Positions 49,410 through 58,205 of a stretch of 64,000 nt of DNA are shown here, piece after piece (the first letter of the stretch is position 1; the number at the start of each line of letters is the position of its first letter). This stretch comes from JAFAMS01 sp963715815 (GTDB lineage: Bacteria > Vulcanimicrobiota > Vulcanimicrobiia > Vulcanimicrobiales > Vulcanimicrobiaceae), in NCBI GenBank assembly GCA_963715815.1, contig OY970278.1, positions 1,674,001-1,738,000 on the forward strand. The letters run 5' to 3'. The translations under genes and the position numbers were made by a program. The notes beneath the pieces are model-generated. The model was not told the origin of the DNA, ran no database searches, and was given only the letters and a program-made list of their open reading frames with translations.

Positions 49410-49777
49410 GGCTTACAGACCTCCGACGCGCAGCCGAGATTGTGGCGGTTACGGGCGATCGCGTCGTACACGCGCCGGCCGGCTTGCGGAACTCCCGGAA
49501 CGTACAAGAACGGCACGAGCCACGCGAGCGCCGGCGTTTCGCGGAGCGCTCGGCGAAAGGCGTCGAAGCCGCGATACACGCCTTGCCCATCGACTGCGTA
49601 CATCGCAGCGTCGAAATCCGCGCCCGCAGTCTGCGGAAAGCGAAGTGCGGTTGCATCGCGATCGGTTGCATCGACGAGCTCGAGCTGATCGTTCGAGTCG
49701 AATCGCTTGAGCACGTGCAACGAGCGAATGCAGAAACGGCAAGCGCCGTCATAGAGCAGCGCGACGCCGCCGTTCAT
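49406..49777 (-). CDS. DCC-family thiol-disulfide oxidoreductase-like protein (DUF393)
   Basis: 123 residues with the family hallmark LLYDGACRFCIRSLHVLKRFD (Asp-Gly-x-Cys-x2-Cys near residues 10-15) and the supporting PQTAGADFDAAMYAVDGQGVYRGFDAFRRAL. DCC proteins have a thioredoxin-like fold and are usually encoded beside HTTM-type membrane proteins, as here. ATG 49777 overlaps the wbqC stop (ATGA), and its stop overlaps the GTG of the HTTM-like gene (GTGA). Confidence 0.88.
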   Translation of the reverse strand: MNGGVALLYDGACRFCIRSLHVLKRFDSNDQLELVDATDRDATALRFPQTAGADFDAAMYAVDGQGVYRGFDAFRRALRETPALAWLVPFLYVPGVPQAGRRVYDAIARNRHNLGCASEVCKP

Positions 49778-50496
49778 GCCGCGACCTGCGTCTCTAGGAG
49801 TGCGCGTGTCCGCGCGGGACCGATGCAGAGGAGGGCGTCGATCGTCGAGAGATGCGAGATGAAGGGTTGATGGCATTGCTCATACGCCGGAGGGACGTAG
49901 TCTTGAAACGCGACGCGAATTCCCGCGCGCTCGAAGAGCGCGACGTCGAGATATTCTTTCGCGGCCTTTCCGCTATAGTAGTCGGTTGCGCCGAGCCCTT
50001 TGCACATCTCGAGCAGCCGCAGATTGCGATCGCCCCCGATGCCGAGCTCGCTCGAACGCAAAACCTTTGGATTGAGTCCGAGAGCGTCCGCGATGGCTAG
50101 GGTGCTCGCGATTGCAATCTCGACGAGACTCGTCGTTTGCAGCTCGAAGAGCGGCGCGAATCGTTCGAGCTCGGCGCGATACGGCGCGGATGCATATGCG
50201 AGCTCGATCGCGCGGCGATGCTTACGTCCCCAGGGTGCACGTGCATCGACGTTGACCTCGCCAAGCGGCGCGAAAGCGTGCGGCAATTTCACCGGGAGCG
50301 TCAGCCAGCTCCAGCCCGGTTCTCCGTGCGTTCTGATGCGATTGCGGTTTCGCCAGCCGTTCTTGTCGTACTGGACGTCGTCGTAGAACACGAAGACATC
50401 GGCGCGCGCCATCTGTTCGAACGCGCCGAGCCAAGGGAGATAGCTCGGTTGGAGGACGGCGACCGAGCGCCGCCTCTCGGGGCTGGAAGGTTCCAC
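49774..50496 (-). CDS. WbqC-like protein
   Basis: About 240 residues, the family size. It has SVAVLQPSYLPWLGAFEQMARADVFVFYDDVQYDKNGWRNRNRI, the signature opening of WbqC proteins, and later ATDYYSGKAAKEYLDVALFERAGIRVAFQDY and PFISHLSTIDALLCIG. WbqC-family genes occur in O-antigen and other glycan clusters; the reaction is not well established. I picked GTG 50496 as the first start consistent with the homology; the open frame extends further but reads as noise. First gene of the minus-strand operon, divergent from the GNAT gene by about 50 bp. Confidence 0.85.
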   Translation of the reverse strand: MEPSSPERRRSVAVLQPSYLPWLGAFEQMARADVFVFYDDVQYDKNGWRNRNRIRTHGEPGWSWLTLPVKLPHAFAPLGEVNVDARAPWGRKHRRAIELAYASAPYRAELERFAPLFELQTTSLVEIAIASTLAIADALGLNPKVLRSSELGIGGDRNLRLLEMCKGLGATDYYSGKAAKEYLDVALFERAGIRVAFQDYVPPAYEQCHQPFISHLSTIDALLCIGPARTRALLETQVAA

Positions 50497-50547
50497 GTCT
50501 AATGAAGGTGTCGGCGGGGATTCCGGCCTGCGTGAGGTCAATGCTTG

Positions 50548-51075
50548 GTGAAGATGCGACTCGAACGTCAAAGCGTTACCCTGCGGCCCCTCGAACGGAC
50601 GGACATCGAGCGATGGCGCCTTTGGGTGAATGATCCCGAAATCGCCGGCTTGCTCGATCGCGTGCTTCCGGTGAGCCAGCCGGAGCACGAGCGTTTCTTC
50701 GAGATCGCCGTCATCGGAAACCCACATGCTATTTGGTTTGCGCTCGAGAGCCCGGCAGGCGACTATATCGGCAACGTCTGGCTCTGGGACGTCGACTCGC
50801 GACACAGGCGCGCCGAGGTTCGCGTGCTAATCGGCGAACGGTCGTCTTGGGGCACAGGGGCAGGGACCGAAGCACTGCAGATTCTCAGCGACTACGCCTT
50901 TCAGAAGCTCGGTATTCACAAACTTTACGCTTACGTTCATGCTCGAAATCCGCGGGCAGTGAGGGCTTTTGAGAAGGCCGGCTACGTTCAGGAGGCCCGT
51001 TTGCGGCGCGAGGCATTCTGGGACGGTGAATTCGACGATGTCCTGCGGTTCGCGCGCTGGGCATCCGATAACTAA
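50548..51075 (+). CDS. GNAT N-acetyltransferase (RimJ/RimL type)
   Basis: About 175 residues. It has the RimJ-type opening LRPLERTDIERWRLWVNDPEIA, then YIGNVWLWDVDSRHRRAEVRVLIGERSSWGTGAGTEALQILSDYAFQKLGIHKLYAYVHARNPRAVRAFEKAGYVQEARL (acetyl-CoA loop around GTGAGTEA). It probably acetylates an amino sugar or amino acid on the glycan, as GNATs in such loci do. The start is uncertain among TTG 50545, GTG 50548 and ATG 50554; GAGGT at 50534-50538 best suits the earlier ones. It is 5 bp before asnB and opens the 50548-56043 operon. Confidence 0.88.
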   Translation: MKMRLERQSVTLRPLERTDIERWRLWVNDPEIAGLLDRVLPVSQPEHERFFEIAVIGNPHAIWFALESPAGDYIGNVWLWDVDSRHRRAEVRVLIGERSSWGTGAGTEALQILSDYAFQKLGIHKLYAYVHARNPRAVRAFEKAGYVQEARLRREAFWDGEFDDVLRFARWASDN

Positions 51076-51080
51076 GCTAT

Positions 51081-52958
51081 ATGTGCGGCATCTACGGCAT
51101 CGTCGGGGGCCACCGGGCTTCTGATGCATCCGCGGCCCGGGCTATGGACCGGTGCTTGGTTCATCGCGGGCCGGACGATTCGGGTATGCACATCTCGCCC
51201 CTCGGCGTCATGGGGATGCGTCGCCTCGCGATCATCGACTTGGTCACCGGAAGCCAGCCGATGGCGAGTGCCGACGGGCGCATTTGGCTGACGCTCAACG
51301 GCGAGATTTATAACTTTCGAGAGCTGCGCACCGAGCTCCAAGCATCCGGTCGCGTTTTCACGACGACCAGCGACACCGAAGTCGCGCTCGCAGCCTACGA
51401 ACGTTACGGTGAGGCCTTCGTCGAGCGTTTACATGGGATGTTCGCAATCGCCGTTTTTGACGAACATCGTCATCGTGCGATCCTCGCGCGCGATCGCCTC
51501 GGCAAGAAGCCGGTTTATTACAGCGAGCGCAGCGGTCGCGTCGCGTATGCCTCAGAGCTCAAAGCGTTGCTGCTCGACCCCGAGTTCGATGCGAGCATCG
51601 ATCGTGAAGCGCTGTGGCACTTTCTGACGTTCAAGAACGTCCCCGCCCCGCTCTCGATCTTCCATGGTGCACGCCAGCTTCCGGCCGGCCACACCGCCGT
51701 CATAGAAAACGGAGTCGTGCGCATACGCCAGTACTGGCGTCCCTCGTTCGCCGGCGACGCGAAGCTCAGCGAAGAAGAAGCGGCGGACGAGATTATCGGA
51801 CTTCTGCGCAAGGCGACGCACGCGCGTATGGAAGCCAGCGACGTCCCAATCGCGGCGTTTCTCTCGGGCGGTGTCGACTCGAGCCTTGTCGTTGCGTTGA
51901 TGGCCGAGCACTCGACGATACCGGTACGGACCTTCTCGCTGGGCTATACGGAACGTGTCTCGCACAAGAACGACGTGGTCTTCGCACGCGAGATCGCAAA
52001 ACGGTTCGGCACGGAACACTACGAGCGCGAAATATCGCCGGCGACGATGATCGACGATCTGCCGAAAGTCGTGCGAGCGTTCGATGAGCCGTTCGCAGGG
52101 ACGATTTCACCGTACTGGCTCTGCGGCGAGATATCGCGCGCAGTTAAAGTCGCGCTTTCCGGTGACGGCGCCGACGAGCTTTTCGGCTCGTACAAGAATC
52201 ATCGGTTGGCCGCAGTCATTGCGAATGTTCGTGCCGGCAAGACAACGCCGCGTGACTTGGGCGAGTGGGCCGATTGTCCCGAGATACCGATGACGGCGGC
52301 ACGTGAGCCGGACGCGGTCTGGAGAACGAAGCTCGCCGGCTTCGACGATGCGACGAAACGCGAGCTATTGGCCGGCACGGAAACGTATGAAAGCTCGGCT
52401 GACTGGCTGGAGCGCTATTATCGCGAAGCCTCACAGAGTGATGTCGTTAACGCGACGCTCGAGGTCGACATGCGGACGTTGCTGCCGGATCAGATTCTGA
52501 CCTACGTCGACAGGCTGTCGATGGCGCACTCGCTCGAAGTGCGTTCGCCGTTTTTGGATACGGCGCTGGTCGAGTTCGTCGGGTCGCTGCCCGGTTCGAT
52601 GAAGGTACGGGCCGGGGCAACGAAATCGATTCTCAAGCGTGCGGCGCGAAAGTTCTTACCCGATGCAACGATCGACCGTCCGAAGGAAGGCTTCGTGCTC
52701 CCGATCGATGCGTGGCTCGTCGACCGGCTGCAGCCTTTGACCGACGATTTGTTCTCGGCAGACGCTCTCTCGCACGGTCTTTTCAATCGGCCGCTCATCG
52801 TGCGGCTCTTGCGCGAGCACCGCGAGCACGTTGCAGACCACACGTACAAACTTTGGACACTGCTGATGTTCCAGTTATGGCACGAGCTCGTCGTGGTCGG
52901 AAAGAACCGGACAACGCTCTGCGCCGTAGAACCCGCCCCCAAAAAGGAAGTCGCCTAG
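51081..52958 (+). CDS. asnB: Asparagine synthase (glutamine-hydrolysing) AsnB
   Basis: 625 residues. Class II glutamine amidotransferase with the essential N-terminal Cys2 (MCGIYGIVGG), RLAIIDLVTGSQPM and LTLNGEIYNFRELR, and a synthetase domain with the PP-loop AFLSGGVDSSLVVALMA near residue 263 and SGDGADELFGSYKNHR near 360. It transfers ammonia from glutamine to an adenylated carboxylate. In glycan clusters AsnB relatives may amidate uronic acids or peptide-linked residues, so its substrate need not be aspartate. It lies in the operon with the dehydratase and formyltransferase. Confidence 0.95.
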   Translation: MCGIYGIVGGHRASDASAARAMDRCLVHRGPDDSGMHISPLGVMGMRRLAIIDLVTGSQPMASADGRIWLTLNGEIYNFRELRTELQASGRVFTTTSDTEVALAAYERYGEAFVERLHGMFAIAVFDEHRHRAILARDRLGKKPVYYSERSGRVAYASELKALLLDPEFDASIDREALWHFLTFKNVPAPLSIFHGARQLPAGHTAVIENGVVRIRQYWRPSFAGDAKLSEEEAADEIIGLLRKATHARMEASDVPIAAFLSGGVDSSLVVALMAEHSTIPVRTFSLGYTERVSHKNDVVFAREIAKRFGTEHYEREISPATMIDDLPKVVRAFDEPFAGTISPYWLCGEISRAVKVALSGDGADELFGSYKNHRLAAVIANVRAGKTTPRDLGEWADCPEIPMTAAREPDAVWRTKLAGFDDATKRELLAGTETYESSADWLERYYREASQSDVVNATLEVDMRTLLPDQILTYVDRLSMAHSLEVRSPFLDTALVEFVGSLPGSMKVRAGATKSILKRAARKFLPDATIDRPKEGFVLPIDAWLVDRLQPLTDDLFSADALSHGLFNRPLIVRLLREHREHVADHTYKLWTLLMFQLWHELVVVGKNRTTLCAVEPAPKKEVA

Positions 52959-52960
52959 CC

Positions 52961-54052
52961 ATGATCTCGATGACGGAAAAGCCCGATCAGCCCAACTCGA
53001 ACGGCAAGGTTCGAACCTTGCCGCTCACGATGTTGATTACGGGCGGCGCGGGCTTCATCGGCAGCAACTTCGTGCGGCGGATGTGGGATCGTTACCCCGA
53101 CTATCGCATCGTCGTCCTCGACTTGTTGACCTACGCGGGCAACGTCATGAACTTCAGCGATGAGATGCGCGAATCGGACCGGTTTGAGTTCATCTACGGC
53201 AACATCTGCAACGGTGCGCAAGTCGCTGAGATCATGTCGCAGATCGACGTGGTCGTTCATTTTGCCGCTGAGACCCACGTGACGCGCTCGATCTACGATT
53301 CGAACACGTTCTTTGAGACCGACGTCTTAGGAACCGCTGCGCTTGCTAGTGCGGCCGTACGTAATGCGACGCGGATTCGTCGATTCGTCCACATCTCCAC
53401 CAGCGAGGTCTATGGGACGTGCAGACCCGATCAGGAGAAGATGAACGAAGATCACCCGCTCGAGCCGTGCAGCCCATACGCGAGCGCGAAGGCCGGCGCC
53501 GACCGGTTGATCTACTCGTATTGGAAGACCCACGATCTTCCGGCCGTCATCGTGCGCCCGTTCAACAACTTCGGTCCGCGGCAGCATCTGGAAAAATGCA
53601 TCCCACGGTTCGTCACGTCAGCGCTCATGGACGAACCCCTAACGGTGCACGGAACGGGCTTCTCGTCACGTGATTGGATGTACGTCGATGATACGTGCGA
53701 GGCAATCGACGCGCTCGTTCACGCACCGTCGAGCGACGTCGTCGGCGGCACGTTTAATTTGGGGACAGAAGTGCACACTGACGTGCTGGCGATCGCTAAC
53801 ATGGTGCTGGAGAAGACCGGAAAATCAAAAGACCTGATCGCATGGGTCGGTGAGCGTCCTGGGCAAGTCGACAAACACTGTGCGGACGCCTCGAAGATCA
53901 AGAAGGTCTTGGGCTGGAAGCCGGATACGAATCTCAGCGCGGGCCTCGACGCGACGATCGAGTGGTATACGAAGAACGAAGCTTTCTGGCGCCCACAGTT
54001 GTGGATGCGCAAAATCAAGATCGCGACTGCGAAAGGCCGTGAGTGGCACTGA
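52961..54052 (+). CDS. NAD-dependent nucleotide-sugar 4,6-dehydratase/epimerase
   Basis: 363 residues, RmlB/LegB-like extended SDR. It has MLITGGAGFIGSNFVRRM as cofactor motif, VVHFAAETHVTRSI, HISTSEVYGTCRPD, and catalytic SPYASAKAGADRLI (Tyr-x3-Lys), then VIVRPFNNFGPRQHLEKCIPRFV and DWMYVDDTCEAIDALV. RmlB normally has Asp-Glu in its ST-DE-VYG string; here the Asp is Ser (STSEVYG), as in LegB and UXS-type enzymes, so the donor may not be dTDP-glucose. ATG 52961 follows AAGGAAG. The stop shares a base with the next ATG (TGATG), coupling it to the formyltransferase fusion. Confidence 0.88.
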   Translation: MISMTEKPDQPNSNGKVRTLPLTMLITGGAGFIGSNFVRRMWDRYPDYRIVVLDLLTYAGNVMNFSDEMRESDRFEFIYGNICNGAQVAEIMSQIDVVVHFAAETHVTRSIYDSNTFFETDVLGTAALASAAVRNATRIRRFVHISTSEVYGTCRPDQEKMNEDHPLEPCSPYASAKAGADRLIYSYWKTHDLPAVIVRPFNNFGPRQHLEKCIPRFVTSALMDEPLTVHGTGFSSRDWMYVDDTCEAIDALVHAPSSDVVGGTFNLGTEVHTDVLAIANMVLEKTGKSKDLIAWVGERPGQVDKHCADASKIKKVLGWKPDTNLSAGLDATIEWYTKNEAFWRPQLWMRKIKIATAKGREWH

Positions 54053-56043
54053 TGCGCGCTATTCTCTTTGGGCTCACTGGTTACGGAAATTTCGCCTTCG
54101 AAGCGTTGCGAGCGCAGGGCGTTGAGGTTTCGATCGTCGTCACGCGTCGCGAGAGCGGCCCGCATCCGCATTATACGTGCGAGCAGCTCGGTGATGTTGC
54201 CGCGGCGGCCGGGTCGAAGGTTTACTACGACGCGGATCCCGATCGCGACGATGACCTCTTCAAAGCGATCGCCGATCTCGGCGCGGACCTCATCCTCGTA
54301 GCCTCCTATCACCAGCGCATCAGCTCGCACGTCGCAAAGCTCGCAAAACACGCCATCAACATGCATCCGTCGCTGCTTCCCAAATACCGGGGCAAGACGC
54401 CGTCGAATTGGGCGATTATTTCCGGCGAGAAGAAGACCGGCGTGACCTTGCACAAGCTCTCGCGCCACATGGACTCCGGCGAAATAGTGTTTCAACGTTC
54501 GCTTGACATCGGTGCGAAAGAGACTGACGGCGAGTTGCGTCGCCGCTTAGCGATTCTCGGTGCGGAAGCGGTCACGGAGTGCGTTACGGCTTTGCGTGAG
54601 AATCGTCTACCCGCAGCCGAGGCGCAAGACGAAGCCGAAATTACCGTGTATCCGTCCGTGGAGCGTCGCGACGCGCACATTCGCTTCGACCAAGGTACGC
54701 AGAGTATTTTACGACGCGTTCAGGGCGTCACGCCTTATCCGGGTGCGTACACCGACTTTTGCGGCGCCGAATTCGACATCGTCAACGTCGTTGCGGAGGG
54801 CCTCGTTGCCTACGACGATGAACCCGGCCGCGTTTTGCAAGTCATACCCGAACAATCTCAAATCGTCGTGAAATCTATGGACGGCACGCTGCGCGTGACG
54901 TTGCGGGATGAAGAGCACCGCTTGGCAGCCGTCGACAAGCGCAACGCCGACATCTTGAGGTTCGCGGGCAAGGTCAGTCCATTTTCATCACGGGATATCA
55001 AGGGCGGCGCGAAATTCGACGTCGCACGTCCCGAGGAAGAAGAATTCGAGCGCTATCTCGAGTTCCCGGATATGATCGTCGTCGCGGTCGCCTATCCATG
55101 CAACGCGCACTGTCCCAATTGCCCGTATACGCCCGGTAATTCGGAGCTGCGCCTGAAATATGGCGACGCACCGTACATTCCGGCCGAGCTCTTCGAGAAA
55201 ATTGCCGACGAATGCGGCGAGGCAGGCCGTCGCGGATGGTTATCCGGCGGTGTCGGCTCGATGATTCGTATCACGGGTGGCGGCGAGCCGATGATGCATC
55301 CCGCCGGCATGACGACCTTGATCGAATATGCGAAACGTGCCGGCGCGCGCGTCTACCTCAATTCGAACGGCTCGATGTTCCGTCAGGACGATATCGATCG
55401 TCTCCTCGCGTGCGGGATCGACAACATCGAGATCAGCGTCGATGCTGCTGATGAAGCCACATATTCTATCGTGCGTAAGGGCTTAAATTGGGGTCATCTG
55501 CTCGAGGATTTGCGCAAGCTGATTGACCGGCGCAACGCGACTCGAAGCAGTACGACGATCGAGGTCAGCGTCATCAATCAAGAAATCGTCTCGGGGCACA
55601 TTACCGAAATCGAAAAGTTCTGGTATGACTTCGGCGTCGACAACGTGATCGTACGAAAATTCTTGACGTGGGGTAGCAATACGAGCCTGGATCCAAATCA
55701 GTCGGCGGACCCGCTTGCGTATCTCGATCGTGAGGCCGGGCTCCCGTGCCCGTATCCGTTCCATCGCCTCAACGTTGACTCGCGCGGGAAAGTCGAAGTC
55801 TGCGGTTTCGACATCGCAGGCCGCACGAACATGGGCAACTTGAAGACGCAGACGATTCGCGAGATCTGGACGGGCGCGATGTTCAACTGGTGGCGCGCGA
55901 AACATCGCGACGGACAAGGCGGCGATATTCCGTTGTGCGCGGAGTGCCCAGACTGGAAGTACCGCTCCTGGGAACACAACTATCGTAAGGCGTTGAAGAA
56001 CGCGGCGAAGCGCCGCGATGAGGCCTGGGCGATCAGTCCTTAG
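54052..56043 (+). CDS. Formyltransferase fused to a radical SAM (SPASM-like) enzyme
   Basis: 663 residues and two unrelated enzymes in one chain. Residues 1-~300 are a methionyl-tRNA/sugar-type N10-formyl-THF formyltransferase: LFGLTGYGNFAFEALRAQG, and the catalytic NMHPSLLPKYRGKTPSNWAI near 103-122, then TGVTLHKLSRHMDSGEIV. Residues ~340-640 are a radical SAM domain with the 4Fe-4S ligands C350-x3-C354-x2-C357 (PCNAHCPNC), an IRITGGGEPMMHP string, and a C-terminal cysteine set (PCPYP, EVCGF, LCAEC) like a SPASM/twitch auxiliary cluster. The formyl part probably acts on an amino sugar made by the neighbouring dehydratase and DegT aminotransferase. The radical step is unknown. The linker (~300-340) has no stop or frameshift, so the fusion appears real in this sequence. 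Confidence 0.88.
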   Translation: MRAILFGLTGYGNFAFEALRAQGVEVSIVVTRRESGPHPHYTCEQLGDVAAAAGSKVYYDADPDRDDDLFKAIADLGADLILVASYHQRISSHVAKLAKHAINMHPSLLPKYRGKTPSNWAIISGEKKTGVTLHKLSRHMDSGEIVFQRSLDIGAKETDGELRRRLAILGAEAVTECVTALRENRLPAAEAQDEAEITVYPSVERRDAHIRFDQGTQSILRRVQGVTPYPGAYTDFCGAEFDIVNVVAEGLVAYDDEPGRVLQVIPEQSQIVVKSMDGTLRVTLRDEEHRLAAVDKRNADILRFAGKVSPFSSRDIKGGAKFDVARPEEEEFERYLEFPDMIVVAVAYPCNAHCPNCPYTPGNSELRLKYGDAPYIPAELFEKIADECGEAGRRGWLSGGVGSMIRITGGGEPMMHPAGMTTLIEYAKRAGARVYLNSNGSMFRQDDIDRLLACGIDNIEISVDAADEATYSIVRKGLNWGHLLEDLRKLIDRRNATRSSTTIEVSVINQEIVSGHITEIEKFWYDFGVDNVIVRKFLTWGSNTSLDPNQSADPLAYLDREAGLPCPYPFHRLNVDSRGKVEVCGFDIAGRTNMGNLKTQTIREIWTGAMFNWWRAKHRDGQGGDIPLCAECPDWKYRSWEHNYRKALKNAAKRRDEAWAISP

Positions 56044-56922
56044 CTACGACGAAGGTACGTACGTATTCAGGACTCGTTTGAACTCGGCTCCATTGTTGTG
56101 AATCACGAGAAAGCCTTCGACGACGGCTCCGCGCGAGCGGATCGCGCGGTCGGCTGCGACAATGCTAAGCGGCGCGCCGTTCGCTACGAAGAAGCGGTCG
56201 CGCGCGTCCATCACTTTGGAGAGATATTCGAACCAGCTCGCAGTCAGCAGATACACGGGATAGGTCAAAAGAAACGGCTCGCCGCCGTCGATCGGTTCTT
56301 CGATCTCTTCGAGGCCGCCGTCGATCAGCAGAAGACGACTCACCGTCGGCGGAGCGGGATCGACTGGGAGACGCCGCCCATACACGGCGATTCCAACCGG
56401 ATCGATAACGGAGTTTCCCCAAAACTCGAACTCTTCGACGACGAAGTACTCTTTCAACAAATGCTCGTAACCGAAGGGCGTCAGCCGCCAGTAATCTTGG
56501 AAGACGTTGGGCACGAAGTGAATTTCGTTGTGCAGCGGCGTTTGCAAATAGATGCGGCCGCCCGGCTTAGTAACACGAGCGATCTCGCGGACGGCCGCTT
56601 GCATGTCTTCAACGTGCTCGAGAACGGCATTGGCAAGCACCCAATCGTACGACGCCGTCGGGACCATCGGCATGTCCATGACGCTGCCGACGTAGGTGGT
56701 GCGCTGATCTGCAGAAATCTCAAGCGTATGGTATTCGTCGTTGTTGAGCCGAAGATGAAACTGATAGTTATGCGATTGAATTCCGGCTCCAACGTTGAGG
56801 ATTCGCCCGTAGGTCCGCGGCCCAAGCAGCTCTTGCATGTAAGCGGTCGTGATCACCTGACCGCGTGCCGCGCGATGTCCCTTATGAAGGCTGGGCAAAT
56901 TAACTTTCGGACGCGTTGCCAT
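56044..56922 (-). CDS. SAM-dependent methyltransferase (class I)
   Basis: 292 residues. A Methyltransf_11-like domain spans residues ~40-170: motif I YGRILNVGAGIQSHNYQFHL, YHTLEISADQRTTYVGSVMDMP, and YDWVLANAVLEHVEDMQAAVREIARVTKPGGRIYLQTPLHNEIHF, which includes the usual loop of SAM enzymes. The C-terminal ~120 residues lack obvious motifs. It is divergent from the next methyltransferase and convergent with the formyltransferase fusion, with which it shares abutting stops (TAGCTA at 56041-56046). It probably methylates a sugar or lipid intermediate. Confidence 0.83.
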   Translation of the reverse strand: MATRPKVNLPSLHKGHRAARGQVITTAYMQELLGPRTYGRILNVGAGIQSHNYQFHLRLNNDEYHTLEISADQRTTYVGSVMDMPMVPTASYDWVLANAVLEHVEDMQAAVREIARVTKPGGRIYLQTPLHNEIHFVPNVFQDYWRLTPFGYEHLLKEYFVVEEFEFWGNSVIDPVGIAVYGRRLPVDPAPPTVSRLLLIDGGLEEIEEPIDGGEPFLLTYPVYLLTASWFEYLSKVMDARDRFFVANGAPLSIVAADRAIRSRGAVVEGFLVIHNNGAEFKRVLNTYVPSS

Positions 56923-56948
56923 CAGGCTTTCCGTGCCGTGGCGTCGCG

Positions 56949-58205
56949 ATGAAATCCTTCTTCACTGCGTGCATGGTGTGCGGGTCGCTCGACGCTCAAC
57001 CATTGTTTCCGTCGTTCTTTCGAACGCAAGTCAGCTCGGCACAGATGATCGTTATTTGCCGGCAATGTGGATTCGTGTATCGGAATCCGCATATCCCCGA
57101 CCTGTGCGCCGATCATTACGAGAACGTCGGCTCCTGGGAGGGAGAGAATATCTATATCGAGCGCCTGCGGGGCGTAGCGGAGCGCATCCGCTCGCACATA
57201 AAGCTCGGAAGCGGCGATTTTCATCTTGAGATCGGTTGCGGTCCCGGATGGCTCGCCGAGCATCTCGCCTCGATCTATCCCGATTCCCAAGCCGTTTTAC
57301 TCGAGCCGAGCCCAAAGGTGGCCGAGCACGCGCAGCGCCGCAATCCGCGCGCCGCGGTGCTGCCGACGATTCTGGAAGATGCGAGCTTGCCGAAGGAGGC
57401 GTTTTCCTGTGTCATTGCGTGCGGCGTCGACTATCTGTTTCAGCATCATCGTAAAGATATCGAGCGCATCCACGCGCTGTTGCGGCCGGGCGGGATTTTC
57501 TATATCGAGAGAAACGTCTTTCTCAATCAGAAGGCGCTAACCAAGCGCCCCATGTTCGATGTTGACGATCTCTTCGGCCTCAATCACCGCGTGAACTCAT
57601 GGTTTGGGCGCGAGCAGTTCGCGGACTATTTGAGCGAGTTCTTTGACATCATCGACGTGTACGAATATGTCTCCGATATCATTCCCGTGTACGACCGAAA
57701 GAATATTATAACCGGCATTTTCGGACGAAAGCGGGATGGTGGTGAACGCCGTAAGGTGGAAGTCAAGAACCGCTACGACGAGCATATGACGCTGTTGCGA
57801 GCGATGGCTCTTGAATCTACGCTACAAGATTTGAGAATTGTGGCAAGCGAAGGCGTGCGCCGCGTCGCGATCTGCGGCGTCGGAAACGAGGCACGCCTCA
57901 TCGCCTCGATAATTCGCGCCAACGAGCTTTTCTCAATCGCGGGATTTGCCAGCCTTCCAAACGCAGGCTCGGACGCCGAACGCGATCGCCTCGCCAATCA
58001 ATTTGCGTCCGGCAATCGGTCTGATCCCGTCGACGCATACCTGATCGCATCGCTAGCGGAGCAAGACCAATTCGTGGTCGAGCTCGAGGCGCTCGGCTGC
58101 AAAAACATTTTGCGGTGCTTCCGTTCGGGGTTGCCGGTTGTATGGGATGACGGCGGAACGATTCAGCTCAAGGCCTTTCTTCCGGCCTATTTGCGCGCAT
58201 CATGA
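56949..58205 (+). CDS. Zinc-type SAM C-methyltransferase, NDP-hexose-like
   Basis: 418 residues. The N-terminus has two Cys pairs (CMVCGS and CRQCGFVYRNP near 6-45), the zinc-binding module seen in NDP-hexose C-methyltransferases such as TylC3. A SAM domain follows with FHLEIGCGPGWLAEHLASI near 92, and a C-terminal segment with VAICGVGNEARLIASIIRA resembling the Methyltransf_14 domain. NDP-hexose C3-methyltransferases act on 4-keto-6-deoxy sugars, matching the CDP-4-keto-6-deoxyglucose pathway at 36430-38791. ATG 56949 is preferred over an upstream in-frame start because homology begins there. The stop overlaps the next gene (ATGA). Confidence 0.75.
   Translation: MKSFFTACMVCGSLDAQPLFPSFFRTQVSSAQMIVICRQCGFVYRNPHIPDLCADHYENVGSWEGENIYIERLRGVAERIRSHIKLGSGDFHLEIGCGPGWLAEHLASIYPDSQAVLLEPSPKVAEHAQRRNPRAAVLPTILEDASLPKEAFSCVIACGVDYLFQHHRKDIERIHALLRPGGIFYIERNVFLNQKALTKRPMFDVDDLFGLNHRVNSWFGREQFADYLSEFFDIIDVYEYVSDIIPVYDRKNIITGIFGRKRDGGERRKVEVKNRYDEHMTLLRAMALESTLQDLRIVASEGVRRVAICGVGNEARLIASIIRANELFSIAGFASLPNAGSDAERDRLANQFASGNRSDPVDAYLIASLAEQDQFVVELEALGCKNILRCFRSGLPVVWDDGGTIQLKAFLPAYLRAS

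Noticed and set aside
54350..54420. Formyltransferase domain being methionyl-tRNA formyltransferase (fmt)
   Set aside because: Fusion to radical SAM and placement after a sugar-nucleotide dehydratase point to sugar formylation; a housekeeping fmt would usually be a stand-alone gene of ~310 residues.
56098..56952. Plus-strand open frame of 284 codons antisense to the methyltransferase
   Set aside because: The minus strand carries a recognisable SAM methyltransferase; the plus translation has no domain and no RBS.
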